A stretch of 46,248 nt of DNA from Eudoraea sp. (GCA_024639765.1 JAHEHU010000016.1:1-46248); one strand, 5' to 3'. Shown: positions 1 through 7,483, counted from the first letter of the stretch. A program made the numbers and translations. The notes: generated from the sequence alone by a model not told the origin.

Positions 1-11
1 GATATTTTTGA

Positions 12-290
12 TTAACGTTTAGAGATCTTATTTCCAGATATATTCTTCTGACGGCTACTTTTAAAACGGGCTGTAGTTCCCGATCTCAGTTTGGCATGTT
101 TTGTTGCTCTGCCTTGTACCCTTTTACGCCACATTTTAAAACTGCTGGGTTTCATTTCCCTTCGCATAATCTGTATGGTCTCTTGCTCCGTGATCCCAAA
201 TTGAAAGGTTATGGCTTCAAATGGTGTCCTGTCTTCCCAGGCCATTTCAATGATACGGTCTAGTTCCCGTTCTGTAAATTCTGATTTCAT
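12..290 (-). CDS. DUF2805 / TIGR03643 family small protein
   Basis: A 92-residue, strongly basic protein. The N-terminal half (about residues 5-55) contains FTERELDRIIEMAWEDRTPF and a helix-turn-helix-like stretch around ITEQETIQIMRRE, which I recognise as the TIGR03643/DUF2805 family. The C-terminal 35 residues are rich in Lys and Arg. Its biochemical role is not known. From memory, members in this phylum often sit near photolyase/cryptochrome genes; that context lies outside the window and cannot be checked. It is the last visible gene of a leftward run, 31 bases after the AlkB-like gene, so co-transcription with the DNA/RNA repair gene is plausible. The basic tail would suit nucleic acid binding, which is inference only. 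Confidence 0.85.
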   Translation of the reverse strand: MKSEFTERELDRIIEMAWEDRTPFEAITFQFGITEQETIQIMRREMKPSSFKMWRKRVQGRATKHAKLRSGTTARFKSSRQKNISGNKISKR

Positions 291-321
291 AGCGGTGCAA
301 AGATATTAAAATGTCATTAGT

Positions 322-915
322 TTAAAGAAGTACACGAAAAGTAAGGTTGATTCGCTCGCCTATCATTCTGCTGGTCTTTGGTATCTGATGAAGCCAATTA
401 TGCTGGGTGCTTCCCTTCATAACAAGCAAGCTGCCATGTGTTAGGAGCATTTTGTGTTTCAGGGTTTTATCTTTCTTATGTTTAAAATGAAAAAAACGTT
501 CTTCACCTAGTGAAAGGGAGGCTATCACCGGATTTTTGCCCAAAGAAGCTTCGTCATCTGCATGCCAGCCATTACTATCCTTTCCATCCCTATATAGATT
601 TAACAAACAGCTGGAGAACACCGTAGTGGAAATAAGGGATTCAATGTTTGTTTTAACTTCCTCCAACTCTTTTGTAAAGGGATGAGGATACATGGTGATA
701 TTAGAATAGGAATAGGGCTGCCCGTTATTACCATAAAGTGCCGTGAGACGGGGTTGAGGATATGTTTTGCCAAATACCGTAATATTGTCTTGTTGCCAGG
801 CAATAGTTGTTTGTAACGTCCCCATTAGTATGGTGGCTTTCTCTTCAGATAGAAAGTTAGGATAAAACGTTATATCACTTTGTGGTAGGTCAATTTTTAA
901 AGATTCCTGCGTCAT
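322..915 (-). CDS. AlkB-like 2-oxoglutarate/Fe(II)-dependent dioxygenase
   Basis: This 197-residue protein has the full metal and cofactor signature of the AlkB branch of 2OG-Fe(II) oxygenases: the iron ligands H118-x-D120 (GWHADDE) and H176 (WLHQIPK), and the 2-oxoglutarate-binding RxNxTFR motif at R188-R194. The family oxidatively removes alkyl lesions from N1/N3 of bases in DNA or RNA, releasing formaldehyde, in the cytoplasm. The length is typical of the short AlkB proteins (ALKBH2/3-like). It starts only 5 bases after the AraC-type regulator gene on the same strand, which makes an operon very likely. Whether the regulator responds to alkylation is unknown; it lacks the Ada methyl-acceptor domain. 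Confidence 0.93.
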   Translation of the reverse strand: MTQESLKIDLPQSDITFYPNFLSEEKATILMGTLQTTIAWQQDNITVFGKTYPQPRLTALYGNNGQPYSYSNITMYPHPFTKELEEVKTNIESLISTTVFSSCLLNLYRDGKDSNGWHADDEASLGKNPVIASLSLGEERFFHFKHKKDKTLKHKMLLTHGSLLVMKGSTQHNWLHQIPKTSRMIGERINLTFRVLL

Positions 916-920
916 TTGTT

Positions 921-1793
921 TCAGGTCATTACTTTTTTAAGTTCATTTCTATATTCCGAAGGATTACGACCCGTGAACGCTTTGAATGATTTGTTGAAGT
1001 GAGAGAAATTATTAAATCCGCTTTCAAAGCAAACTTCGGTTATACTTATTGGCTGCTCGGCCAATAGTTTGGAGGCGTGCACCAAACGGCATTCGTTCAC
1101 AAATTGCACAAAGGTTTTGTTGGTGATCTTTTTAAAATAACGACAGAAGGACGGTACGGTCATACTGACCATATCTGCCATTTCATCCAGGGAGATATCT
1201 TCTTTATAATGTTGCTTAACATGATTAAAGACCACATTGATGCGGTCATTATCCTTTACTTCTGTTTTTAAGGAGAAACCGGCTGCATTCAGAACCTTGT
1301 ACTCTTCTGAAGAGGCTAATTCATTCAGAATGTTAAGAATAGACAACAAGCGCTGAAAATCTGTTTGATATTCCAACACTTCCATCTTATCACCAATATT
1401 TCTCTTTGTTTTCCCTGAAAAGGCAATACCACCGGCAGCCAGCGTAAAGAGTGACTGTATGTGCTTCATTTCAGGAATATTAAAGAAATCATTTCCAAGA
1501 AAATCGAGCTTCATTTGGATCACCGTTTCTTTTTTGTTTCCTGTTAGTTTGTCTGTTAGTCCACAGTGCGGTAGATTGCTTCCAATAAGGATGAGGTCTC
1601 CATTGGTATAATAGGAAACATGACTACCAATTTGGCGTTTTCCGGCTCCCCCATTTACATACACAAGTTCTATTTCAGGATGGTAATGCCAAACATTGTT
1701 TTTGTTTAGCTTATACTCATCAAATTTCTGGTAGGTGAATGAGTTCCCAAAATCTGGGGCAATTGCTTCAAAGGTCGGTTTCTGTTGTATCAT
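921..1793 (-). CDS. AraC family transcriptional regulator with N-terminal cupin
   Basis: A 290-residue regulator. Residues about 20-110 form a cupin-like sensor domain (NNVWHYHPEIELVYV, then a GDLILIGSNLPHCG strand), the usual ligand pocket of AraC proteins. Residues about 181-288 carry two helix-turn-helix units, ISLDEMADMVSMTVPSFCRY and ISITEVCFESGFNNFSHFNK, followed by the AraC signature FKAFTGRNPSEYR. It should bind direct-repeat operators as a soluble cytoplasmic factor; the inducer cannot be read from the sequence. It is the first gene of a leftward operon with the AlkB-like gene (5-base gap) and DUF2805. Its leader contains a sigma-A-type -7 element and a UUCG tetraloop hairpin, listed separately. 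Confidence 0.93.
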   Translation of the reverse strand: MIQQKPTFEAIAPDFGNSFTYQKFDEYKLNKNNVWHYHPEIELVYVNGGAGKRQIGSHVSYYTNGDLILIGSNLPHCGLTDKLTGNKKETVIQMKLDFLGNDFFNIPEMKHIQSLFTLAAGGIAFSGKTKRNIGDKMEVLEYQTDFQRLLSILNILNELASSEEYKVLNAAGFSLKTEVKDNDRINVVFNHVKQHYKEDISLDEMADMVSMTVPSFCRYFKKITNKTFVQFVNECRLVHASKLLAEQPISITEVCFESGFNNFSHFNKSFKAFTGRNPSEYRNELKKVMT

Positions 1794-1822
1794 GTTCCTA
1801 GTAATTCAATGTAAAATTACAA

Positions 1823-1836
1823 CTCCCCGAAGGGAG
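1823..1836 (-). promoter_or_regulatory. UUCG tetraloop hairpin at the 5' end of the AraC-alkB leader
   Basis: Read on the minus strand this is CTCCC-TTCG-GGGAG, a 5-bp stem closed by the very stable cUUCGg tetraloop. It begins about 10 nt after the -7 element at 1846-1853, so it would be almost at the 5' end of the regulator mRNA. A 5'-terminal stem of this type often slows RNase E/J-type decay; that role here is inference. Confidence 0.5.
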
Positions 1837-1845
1837 CTTACTTTG

Positions 1846-1853
1846 CAAAATTA
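1846..1853 (-). promoter_or_regulatory. sigma-A -7 element (TAATTTTG) for the AraC-alkB operon
   Basis: On the minus strand the sequence reads TAATTTTG, an exact match to the Bacteroidota TAnnTTTG consensus, 53 bases before the AraC start codon. No clear TTG lies at the expected -33 spacing, so the assignment rests on the -7 box and its position. Confidence 0.55.
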
Positions 1854-1961
1854 CCCAAAATATATGGTATATTACCTATTATGAAATAATTAACGCTATC
1901 ACTTGTTAAAATAGAACATAAATGAGAAAAATATGCAGTAGCATCTGCCTTAATACAAATG

Positions 1962-1969
1962 TAAGTTTG
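1962..1969 (+). promoter_or_regulatory. sigma-A -7 element (TAAGTTTG) for the small secreted protein
   Basis: TAAGTTTG matches TAnnTTTG exactly and lies 33 bases before the ATG at 2003, leaving a leader of roughly 27 nt. There is no obvious -33 TTG. Confidence 0.55.
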
Positions 1970-2002
1970 TCCTGAATCTTATTAATAACTAAAAAAAGAA
2001 AC

Positions 2003-2368
2003 ATGAAAACATTTAAAAGTATTACTGCAATTGCCTTCTTATTTGCAACTGCGATCGGTTTTGGGCATACTACTACATCTGTTATATCAGTTCAAAAAAA
2101 CGGAACAAGTATAATCACCAAGGCTGAGCACCGTCCTTATTTTAGAAAAACAGAAGACAAACTGTTTATGAACTTTTTCAACCAGGAAATGGATGATGTT
2201 CGGATCAAGGTGATCGATAGTGACAACCGGGTTGTTTTTAAGGAAACCCTTAAGGATAAACTAGTGGTGGAAAAGGCTTTTAACTTTAGCAGCGCCGTTA
2301 AAGACAATTATAAAGTGATCGTTAGCAACGGAAACGAAACGTATTATGAGTATTACGTGGTTAAGTAA
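2003..2368 (+). CDS. small secreted protein of unknown function
   Basis: A 121-residue protein with a clear Sec signal peptide (MKTFKSITAIAFLFATAIGF, cleavage probably near residue 20-25). The mature part is a short beta-rich domain of about 95 residues (for example NQEMDDVRIKVIDSDNRVVF and YKVIVSNGNETYYEYYVVK). This resembles the small immunoglobulin-like or DUF3244-like secreted proteins that are abundant in Flavobacteriaceae, but I cannot assign a named family. It has no lipobox, so it is probably periplasmic or secreted. A -7 element lies just upstream and a strong terminator just downstream, so it looks monocistronic. Confidence 0.8.
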   Translation: MKTFKSITAIAFLFATAIGFGHTTTSVISVQKNGTSIITKAEHRPYFRKTEDKLFMNFFNQEMDDVRIKVIDSDNRVVFKETLKDKLVVEKAFNFSSAVKDNYKVIVSNGNETYYEYYVVK

Positions 2369-2386
2369 GTTTAGTTTAATTCATTG

Positions 2387-2413
2387 AAAAAGGGGCTTAA
2401 GGCCCCTTTTTTT
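2387..2413. terminator. bidirectional intrinsic terminator
   Basis: A hairpin with arms AAAAAGGGGC and GCCCCTTTTT around a 5-base loop (TTAAG), flanked by A and T runs, lies between two convergent genes. It serves the secreted-protein gene on the plus strand. On the minus strand the structure overlaps the last codons of the MOSC gene, whose stop codon begins at 2399. Confidence 0.85.
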
Positions 2414-3041
2414 GATATTTCTTCCATTTATCCTTAGTTCGCTGAGGGATTGCATCTAATCGCTGTACTATTTTTAATAGTTCCTGGTCCTTTTCCCGGG
2501 CATACAGCATTTTATAGTAATTGTAGATAGTTAGGTTGTGATATTCCTGTTCCGCTAATTCGAAGAGATCTCCTGTTTGAACTGTTCCTTCTTGCACTAC
2601 TTTAACATAAGTGCCAGGGTGGCCATGATCCACAAACGCTTTAATGATCTTCTGGTCCTTAAATCGCACTCCTAACTTGTAACAAGGTTCTCGTGGAATT
2701 GTAATTTGCACTAAGGCATTGCCCAGGCGGTATGTAGCACCTATGATCAATGCTGTTTCATCCATGTGGTCTATGGTGATGTTTTCACCAAACATGCCCC
2801 AGTCCCAATCTAATGCAGGGTAGCGTTCCCGCCAGTAAGGATAGTGTGTTGACGAAAAAAGATAACAGGCTTTAAAAGTACCTCCATGATGCTTAGGATC
2901 CGAGACAGTATCCTTATCTACCTGTGAGGACCTAAGAAAAATTGGTTCAGTAACGGGGTATTTATAGATGCCTGTAGGTTCTTGCTTCCCGTTCCAATGA
3001 ATTGTGGTGGGCTGCCCTATATTTGTAGAGATCACTTGCAT
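2397..3041 (-). CDS. MOSC domain-containing protein (YiiM-like)
   Basis: This 214-residue protein matches the MOSC (molybdenum cofactor sulfurase C-terminal) fold as found in stand-alone YiiM-type proteins. It has the N-terminal strand STNIGQPTTIHWNGKQEPTG, the DPKHHGG segment, the central W-G-x-F-G-E-N-I motif, and the invariant Cys120 in IPREPCYKLG, which is the expected sulfur/molybdenum ligand. Family members bind molybdenum cofactor and reduce N-hydroxylated substrates or deliver sulfur; the substrate here is unknown. The protein is soluble with no signal peptide. It is convergent with the secreted-protein gene and has a terminator embedded in its 3' end. Confidence 0.92.
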   Translation of the reverse strand: MQVISTNIGQPTTIHWNGKQEPTGIYKYPVTEPIFLRSSQVDKDTVSDPKHHGGTFKACYLFSSTHYPYWRERYPALDWDWGMFGENITIDHMDETALIIGATYRLGNALVQITIPREPCYKLGVRFKDQKIIKAFVDHGHPGTYVKVVQEGTVQTGDLFELAEQEYHNLTIYNYYKMLYAREKDQELLKIVQRLDAIPQRTKDKWKKYQKKGP

Positions 3042-3130
3042 TCTTTAAAGATATGAAACCAACTGCTATCATGCGGCCTTTCTATATGACAATGCCTCAT
3101 TGTTCATCCTTAGATAAAAGTTTAAAGGTG

Positions 3131-3604
3131 TTATAGGTCCCGAGTAGTATTTCGTTTTATGCTTTGCGGAATTCCTGATTTATCGAACAGTTGCTCACCC
3201 TTAAATTCCGTAAATTGAAAAAATAGAATGTCTTGTCCTATATTTTCTAAATCATAAATGGCATAATTATTCCCATGGTCTAAAAACTCAGAATCTCCTT
3301 TTTCTACATGTATTAGGACAATTTTTCCATCAGAAAACCTAGAAATCACCATGCCTTCAGAGCCTGCTACCCAGCAATAACCCAAATTTATTTTTCGAAA
3401 GGGCAGTCGCTCTTTAGGCAATAATATAACTTCCCAAATACGCAGATATTCGTTTTCGAACAGTACTTTCTGTCCAAGATCTGTACTAAATTCTTTTTTC
3501 TTCAATTCAGCTATGTGAACAGGATTCCATGTATTGAAATTTCCTGCAGCATTTATGTCAATATACTTAAGAATTTTGGCCTTTTGATTTTCTTTTTTTA
3601 TCAT
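3131..3604 (-). CDS. cupin-like protein of unknown function
   Basis: A soluble protein of about 157 residues. The frame stays open for seven more codons to an upstream ATG at 3623-3625, but I prefer the start at 3604 (MIKKENQKAK), which gives a normal N-terminus. The body reads as a string of beta strands (LFENEYLRIWEVILLPKERL, GMVISRFSDGKIVLIHVEKG, HGNNYAIYDLENIGQDILFF) in the order expected for a single cupin barrel. The metal-binding histidine set is not obvious. No enzyme function can be read. The gene stands alone, with a mostly non-coding 650-base stretch upstream and the MOSC gene 89 bases downstream on the same strand. Confidence 0.6.
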   Translation of the reverse strand: MIKKENQKAKILKYIDINAAGNFNTWNPVHIAELKKKEFSTDLGQKVLFENEYLRIWEVILLPKERLPFRKINLGYCWVAGSEGMVISRFSDGKIVLIHVEKGDSEFLDHGNNYAIYDLENIGQDILFFQFTEFKGEQLFDKSGIPQSIKRNTTRDL

Positions 3605-4273
3605 GGTAAACTTTTTAAGAAGCATTTCAAGGACTTAAATTTCCTGTGGTATTATTATAAACCGTTAAACTGTAAATCTTAATTTATGGCAAATAGACCA
3701 TGCAATTTTTTGAAGCAGAGGCTAGTCACTTAATTTGTCTAATATGTCCTAAATCGTATATTTTAGAAATTTCACTTTATAATATGGTTATCCGGGTCCT
3801 GTTCTTTTCTCATTCATGTTCATGCGGTCTAGATCAGTTTTAACCCTATACTACTCTAACATAAAGTTTCGATAAATATTTTCGGATAGCATACCATGAA
3901 AAGGTTCAATGTGTTTGGATTTCGGAAATCAGTACAAAACAACTTTCAAATTGTCCGTTTTAAAGCTACATCATCAATCAATACAGGCAAGGACCTGTAT
4001 TTTTGTTGGATTGGTATCCCTATTTTCCCAGGAATAAATACTAATTAAGCAGTCAGCGATGATTATGTGATACTTGTTTGGAGTAATTCCACTAACTTTC
4101 TTAAAGACCGTGTAAGAACTTCTATTGTAGGGGAAACCAAAAGGGTATTTAATTGTAGTTTCACTTAATTTACGACCGTTCTTGGTATTTTTTGAGCTCC
4201 TGCAAAATCGGGATCTAATAGGGAAACCAGAAAACTATATTAAATTTTGGATCAAATTACAATAACTAAATAG
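3605..4273. other. largely non-coding region with a decayed regulator fragment
   Basis: About 650 bases without an intact gene. The only recognisable coding remnant is the AraC C-terminal fragment at 3974-4138 on the minus strand. The rest is AT-rich with stops in all frames; I see no RNA gene, repeat or insertion sequence in it. Confidence 0.6.
3974..4138 (-). pseudogene. remnant of an AraC-type regulator C-terminus
   Basis: Translating the minus strand from 4138 gives GFPYNRSSYTVFKKVSGITPNKYH (residues of the second helix-turn-helix and the FxxxxGxTPxxY signature), then about 31 further residues to a TGA at 3974. The pattern aligns with GFKSKSAFYSAFKKFTGTTPTKYK at the C-terminus of the intact regulator encoded at 4679-5806. 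Upstream, the frame does not continue into a recognisable first HTH or sensor, so only the last roughly 25 conserved codons survive. It is probably the tail of a deleted membrane-type AraC regulator. Confidence 0.6.
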
Positions 4274-4480
4274 TTACCTATTATCAGTGTCTTGCTTTCG
4301 AATTAATAAATAGATCGCATATGCTGTAAACAGAATTAAATAGGGCAGAAGCCAAAGATCATAGCGAGTTGTGCTTTCAGGGTATATTTTTATGGTTGAT
4401 TGAACATCAATTGCCCACGCTACGTACACCGACCACATAAAAATCAAAAATAGGATAAAACTCTTCTTGTTGAAGTTCAT
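4274..4480 (-). CDS. small membrane protein of unknown function
   Basis: A 68-residue protein with two hydrophobic segments: residues about 7-25 (SFILFLIFMWSVYVAWAI) and 44-61 (LWLLPYLILFTAYAIYLLI). A short polar loop joins them and the tail is charged (RKQDTDNR). It should sit in the inner membrane with a hairpin topology. No family is recognised. It is downstream of the membrane-anchored AraC regulator on the same strand, separated by about 200 bases, and next to the regulator remnant, so a local sensory role is possible but unsupported. Confidence 0.5.
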   Translation of the reverse strand: MNFNKKSFILFLIFMWSVYVAWAIDVQSTIKIYPESTTRYDLWLLPYLILFTAYAIYLLIRKQDTDNR

Positions 4481-4678
4481 CTTTTTTTAGTAAAAATGCA
4501 CTTAGAAAAGGGAGTTCCCTAACTAACTATTAAAATTTATGTTCTGATTTCAGAAAATAGAACTAGAATGCTTCTTGTTAAATAACAACTCTTTCAGATA
4601 GGAATTGGGAATCGATACCTTGGCTAGTTTTGTAAATCAGACTTTTAGGTGGAACAAAGGACTGTTAAAAAAAAATAT

Positions 4679-5806
4679 CTATACCAGTACATCCTCTTTA
4701 TATTTTGTTGGAGTTGTTCCTGTAAATTTTTTAAAAGCCGAATAAAAGGCGCTCTTGCTTTTAAATCCAACTTCAATACCGATTCCTTCAATACTCAAAT
4801 TTTTGCTTTTATCGGTTTGGAGTAAGACCTTTGCTTTTTTTATACGATATCGATTTATATAGGTATTGAAGTTTTGTTTGCCAACTGTATTTATAGCTTC
4901 GGATACAAGTTTAGGATGCTCATTTATTCCCTCGGCAAGATCCATAATGGTCATTTCCGGATAAATAAATCTCTCAGAATTAATCAGGTAGTCGTCTATA
5001 GTAACCATTATTTTTTCTAATCTTACCGGTATTACTTCGAGGGAGCTAGTTTTGTCTGTTGTTTTGTTTTGCGAGATATTGCTGGTCCAATTAATTGTCA
5101 ACAATGAGCGCACATTTCTTTGTGAGATCCCAAAATAAGATACCCAATAAATAGCAATCAGGTCCATAACCGAAAAAATGGTGTTATCTTCTATGGATGT
5201 GGGGAAGCCGTATGCAATAATATGGCCGAAAACGGAGGTAAACAAAAGATAGATCAGAAAAAAACGAGCCCATTGCAGCTCTTTAAAAGATACATATGAA
5301 TATGTGTTCAGAACCTCTATTCTATGTCTGTAAAGCATCCGCAAATTCCAAACACCGATGAACCAGGAATAATAATTGCCTAAAACCCAAAAAATAAGCA
5401 CATGCCACAGGCTGTCATCAATTTTTTGTTTCATTTCGAAAGGAAGCCAAAAAATTACCAATTGAGCCACAATCGTTACAATCCCTGGGTAGCATAACCA
5501 ATATTTTATCTTCTTATCCGAAAAAACAGAAACTTGTTGCGTGTAGATGTAGAACAAAGGGAAAAGTATCCATGAAAAATTGAATGGTAAAAGAAAAATA
5601 TCCGGGTAAATTTCAGATATCCTGCTATTTGTTGATATCCAGGTAGCTAATTCCAAAGAGTAAAAAAGCAGAAAAAGCCCAAGATAGAGGGAGTTCCTCG
5701 ATTTTCGGAGGCTCATGGCTATAAGTAAAATACCAATGGTCACTCCTTGAATCAAGCCAATGGCATCCAAAAGAATCTGAAAATTAAAGTTCAAAAGATT
5801 ATTCAT
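4679..5806 (-). CDS. membrane-anchored AraC family regulator
   Basis: A 375-residue protein. The N-terminal 240 residues contain about seven hydrophobic helices (for example LLDAIGLIQGVTIGILLIAM, SLYLGLFLLFYSLELATWIS and WLCYPGIVTIVAQLVIFWLP). The C-terminal part (about 265-375) carries two HTH units (MTIMDLAEGINEHPKLVSEA and LSIEGIGIEVGFKSKSAFYS) and the signature FKKFTGTTPTKYK. This 7TM-AraC architecture is common in Flavobacteriaceae. It is thought to couple an envelope or lipid signal to transcription from the inner membrane. Target genes and ligand are unknown. No partner gene lies close by apart from the small membrane protein 198 bases downstream. Confidence 0.9.
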   Translation of the reverse strand: MNNLLNFNFQILLDAIGLIQGVTIGILLIAMSLRKSRNSLYLGLFLLFYSLELATWISTNSRISEIYPDIFLLPFNFSWILFPLFYIYTQQVSVFSDKKIKYWLCYPGIVTIVAQLVIFWLPFEMKQKIDDSLWHVLIFWVLGNYYSWFIGVWNLRMLYRHRIEVLNTYSYVSFKELQWARFFLIYLLFTSVFGHIIAYGFPTSIEDNTIFSVMDLIAIYWVSYFGISQRNVRSLLTINWTSNISQNKTTDKTSSLEVIPVRLEKIMVTIDDYLINSERFIYPEMTIMDLAEGINEHPKLVSEAINTVGKQNFNTYINRYRIKKAKVLLQTDKSKNLSIEGIGIEVGFKSKSAFYSAFKKFTGTTPTKYKEDVLV

Positions 5807-5916
5807 TCTTAGGAGCGATAGGATATTAAATTGGGACCGTAAGTCCTGAAATAATTGATAGGCTAGATAATTTAATAAAAAAAATGTAAAAGTATTTCAA
5901 AGGGCCATAAAAAGAA

Positions 5917-5943
5917 AAAACCAAGGCCTGTACCTTGGTTTTA
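5917..5943 (-). terminator. intrinsic terminator of the DUF6249 gene
   Basis: A hairpin with arms AAACCAAGG and CCTTGGTTT around a 6-base loop. On the minus strand it is followed by TTTTTTCTTTTT. It lies 28 bases after the stop codon of the DUF6249 gene. Confidence 0.8.
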
Positions 5944-5970
5944 ACATATACGACTTTTAAAAATGTACTA

Positions 5971-6324
5971 TTATTCTTCTTTCTCAAGTTTTTTAGTGAG
6001 TGTAAAGCCCAGATATAATCCCAATCCCGCCATAAGGAAAATAGTCCCCGGATAGGCTACTTCTTCATCTACCGCCATAATATTTACCATAAGAGAGGCT
6101 ATGAAAATGGCTAATCCTATACCCATTAATAACAGAGCGAAATTTAAAATAAGGATTTTCCAAAAGGGTGCGGCACCTTCTCGTTTCCCTTTTACAAAAA
6201 TACTGGCCTCTGCCCCCTTTTCAATGAGGGCTAAACGCTCCTTATTTCTAGTTGAAAAATAAAGATAAGCGATACCAAAAATGACTAAAAATATTACAAT
6301 AAATACTAATACTTCTCCTCCCAT
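5971..6324 (-). CDS. DUF6249 inner-membrane protein
   Basis: A 117-residue protein with three hydrophobic helices: residues about 4-23 (EVLVFIVIFLVIFGIAYLYF), 53-77 (WKILILNFALLLMGIGLAIF) and 91-109 (TIFLMAGLGLYLGFTLT). A cytoplasmic loop with ERLALIEKGAEASIF is the part I recognise as the DUF6249 family signature. The function is unknown. It is divergent from an ECF sigma gene, and the shared 128-base spacer holds two back-to-back ECF-type promoters. The gene is therefore probably controlled by that sigma factor and belongs to its envelope response. A terminator follows closely, so it is monocistronic. Confidence 0.8.
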   Translation of the reverse strand: MGGEVLVFIVIFLVIFGIAYLYFSTRNKERLALIEKGAEASIFVKGKREGAAPFWKILILNFALLLMGIGLAIFIASLMVNIMAVDEEVAYPGTIFLMAGLGLYLGFTLTKKLEKEE

Positions 6325-6360
6325 TTTATTTTGAATTAATTAAACATTGTTTAAAGCTAT

Positions 6361-6387
6361 GACGACAAAATTCTAGGATGGGTTACA
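6361..6387 (-). promoter_or_regulatory. ECF-sigma promoter for the DUF6249 gene
   Basis: The minus strand reads TGTAACC (6387-6381), 16 nt, CGTC (6364-6361). This is the AAC / CGT pattern of ECF sigma promoters. Transcription would start near 6354, about 30 bases before the ATG. The same elements with the same spacing occur on the other strand facing the sigma gene. Confidence 0.7.
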
Positions 6388-6414
6388 CAAATGATGTTTT
6401 TTTTTTAAAATTTA

Positions 6415-6441
6415 TGTAACCATAAGTAGAAGCAAAGCGTC
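6415..6441 (+). promoter_or_regulatory. ECF-sigma autoregulatory promoter
   Basis: TGTAACC (6415-6421), 16 nt, CGTC (6438-6441), ending 11 bases before the sigma factor ATG at 6453. ECF sigma genes commonly transcribe themselves from such a site. The identical -35, spacer length and -10 in the divergent direction strengthens the call. Confidence 0.7.
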
Positions 6442-6452
6442 TTATAATACAA

Positions 6453-7034
6453 ATGATGCAGCTAGAGGACTCAGATTTAGTTAGTAAAAGCCTTCATGGT
6501 GACATGAAGGCTTTTGGAATACTTATAGACCGTTATAAAAATATGATCTTTACCTTAGGTTGCAGAATGCTAAGAAATAAGGAAGATGCTGAGGAAATGG
6601 CACAGGATACTTTTTTGAAGGCATATAAAGCTCTGGGCACCTTTAAAGGAACAGCTAAATTCTCTACGTGGTTGTATAAAATAGCATATCATAAAAGCTT
6701 AGATCAACTCAAGAAAAGGAAGCGGCATATTGCTTCTATTTCCTTGGATAAGTATGAACAGATAGATATTAAGGTTAATAATATGATCTTGGAAGAAATA
6801 GAAAAGCAAGAACGTGCAAGAATTATAAAGTCGGCAATAGATCAATTGAGAGAGGAAGATGCTGTTATTGTGACCTTGTATTATTTTGATGAATTATCAA
6901 TACGTGAGATTGCAGAAATAGTTTCATTAAATACGCAACTAATAAAAGTAAGGTTATTTCGAAGTAGAAAGCAACTGGCAATACTATTGAGTACTTTTTT
7001 GACGACAGAAAAAGAAATAAATTATGAATACTGA
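6453..7034 (+). CDS. ECF-type RNA polymerase sigma factor
   Basis: A 193-residue sigma-70 family protein of ECF size. Region 2 spans about residues 20-95 (LIDRYKNMIFTLGCRMLRNK, then AEEMAQDTFLKAYKAL and FSTWLYKIAYHKSLD). Region 4 spans about 125-180 (YYFDELSIREIAEIVSLNTQ, LIKVRLFRSRKQL). It directs RNA polymerase to promoters of the AAC-CGT type. The start could be either of two adjacent ATGs (6453 or 6456). The stop overlaps the start of the next gene by 11 bases, the usual arrangement with a cognate anti-sigma factor. The promoter at 6415-6441 implies autoregulation. Confidence 0.95.
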   Translation: MMQLEDSDLVSKSLHGDMKAFGILIDRYKNMIFTLGCRMLRNKEDAEEMAQDTFLKAYKALGTFKGTAKFSTWLYKIAYHKSLDQLKKRKRHIASISLDKYEQIDIKVNNMILEEIEKQERARIIKSAIDQLREEDAVIVTLYYFDELSIREIAEIVSLNTQLIKVRLFRSRKQLAILLSTFLTTEKEINYEY

Positions 7035-7443
7035 AAATGAAAGAGTAATAGAAGACTTAATAAGACAGCTCACAAAAGAGATCCCTTTTGAGGAACCACA
7101 AGGTCAATTTACACATAATGTACTTGCTGCAATAGAAGCAGAAAGAGAACAAAGCACTCAAATTATTTATACTCCCTTAATTTCAAAGGCATCCTGGTTT
7201 TTTATTGGGGTCATTGCCATAAGTCTGTTGGCTATTGGATATTTTTCAGGCGAACAAGGGGCAGTACTAACTTCTTTATTCTCACAATTAATAGAGCGAT
7301 CCAAAATAATGGCTAACATTAATTTACCTTCTATATCTAATAGTAAGGTATTGCTTTTTTCTTCCATGACATTTATCAGCTGTGTTGCCATACAAATCAT
7401 ATGGCTGAAAAAAAGTTGGGCAAAAAAGCATGTACTATTTTAG
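7024..7443 (+). CDS. probable membrane anti-sigma factor
   Basis: A 139-residue protein overlapping the sigma gene by 11 bases. The first about 55 residues are soluble and charged (NERVIEDLIRQLTKEIPFEE, VLAAIEAEREQ), fitting a small cytoplasmic sigma-binding domain. They are followed by two membrane helices, about 60-80 (SWFFIGVIAISLLAIGYFSG) and 113-131 (VLLFSSMTFISCVAIQIIWL). No classical zinc-binding HxxxCxxC motif is present. I assign the anti-sigma role from gene order, overlap and topology rather than from a recognised domain. It would hold the sigma factor at the inner membrane until an envelope signal releases it. Confidence 0.65.
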   Translation: MNTENERVIEDLIRQLTKEIPFEEPQGQFTHNVLAAIEAEREQSTQIIYTPLISKASWFFIGVIAISLLAIGYFSGEQGAVLTSLFSQLIERSKIMANINLPSISNSKVLLFSSMTFISCVAIQIIWLKKSWAKKHVLF

Positions 7444-7483
7444 CAAAAAAAATAGACCGTCAGATAATATAAGTGATCAGCGG

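Noticed and set aside
921-1793. The AraC regulator as an Ada methyltransferase-regulator fusion, given the AlkB neighbour
   Set aside because: The N-terminal part is a cupin; there is no Ada four-cysteine zinc domain and no methyltransferase PCHR motif.
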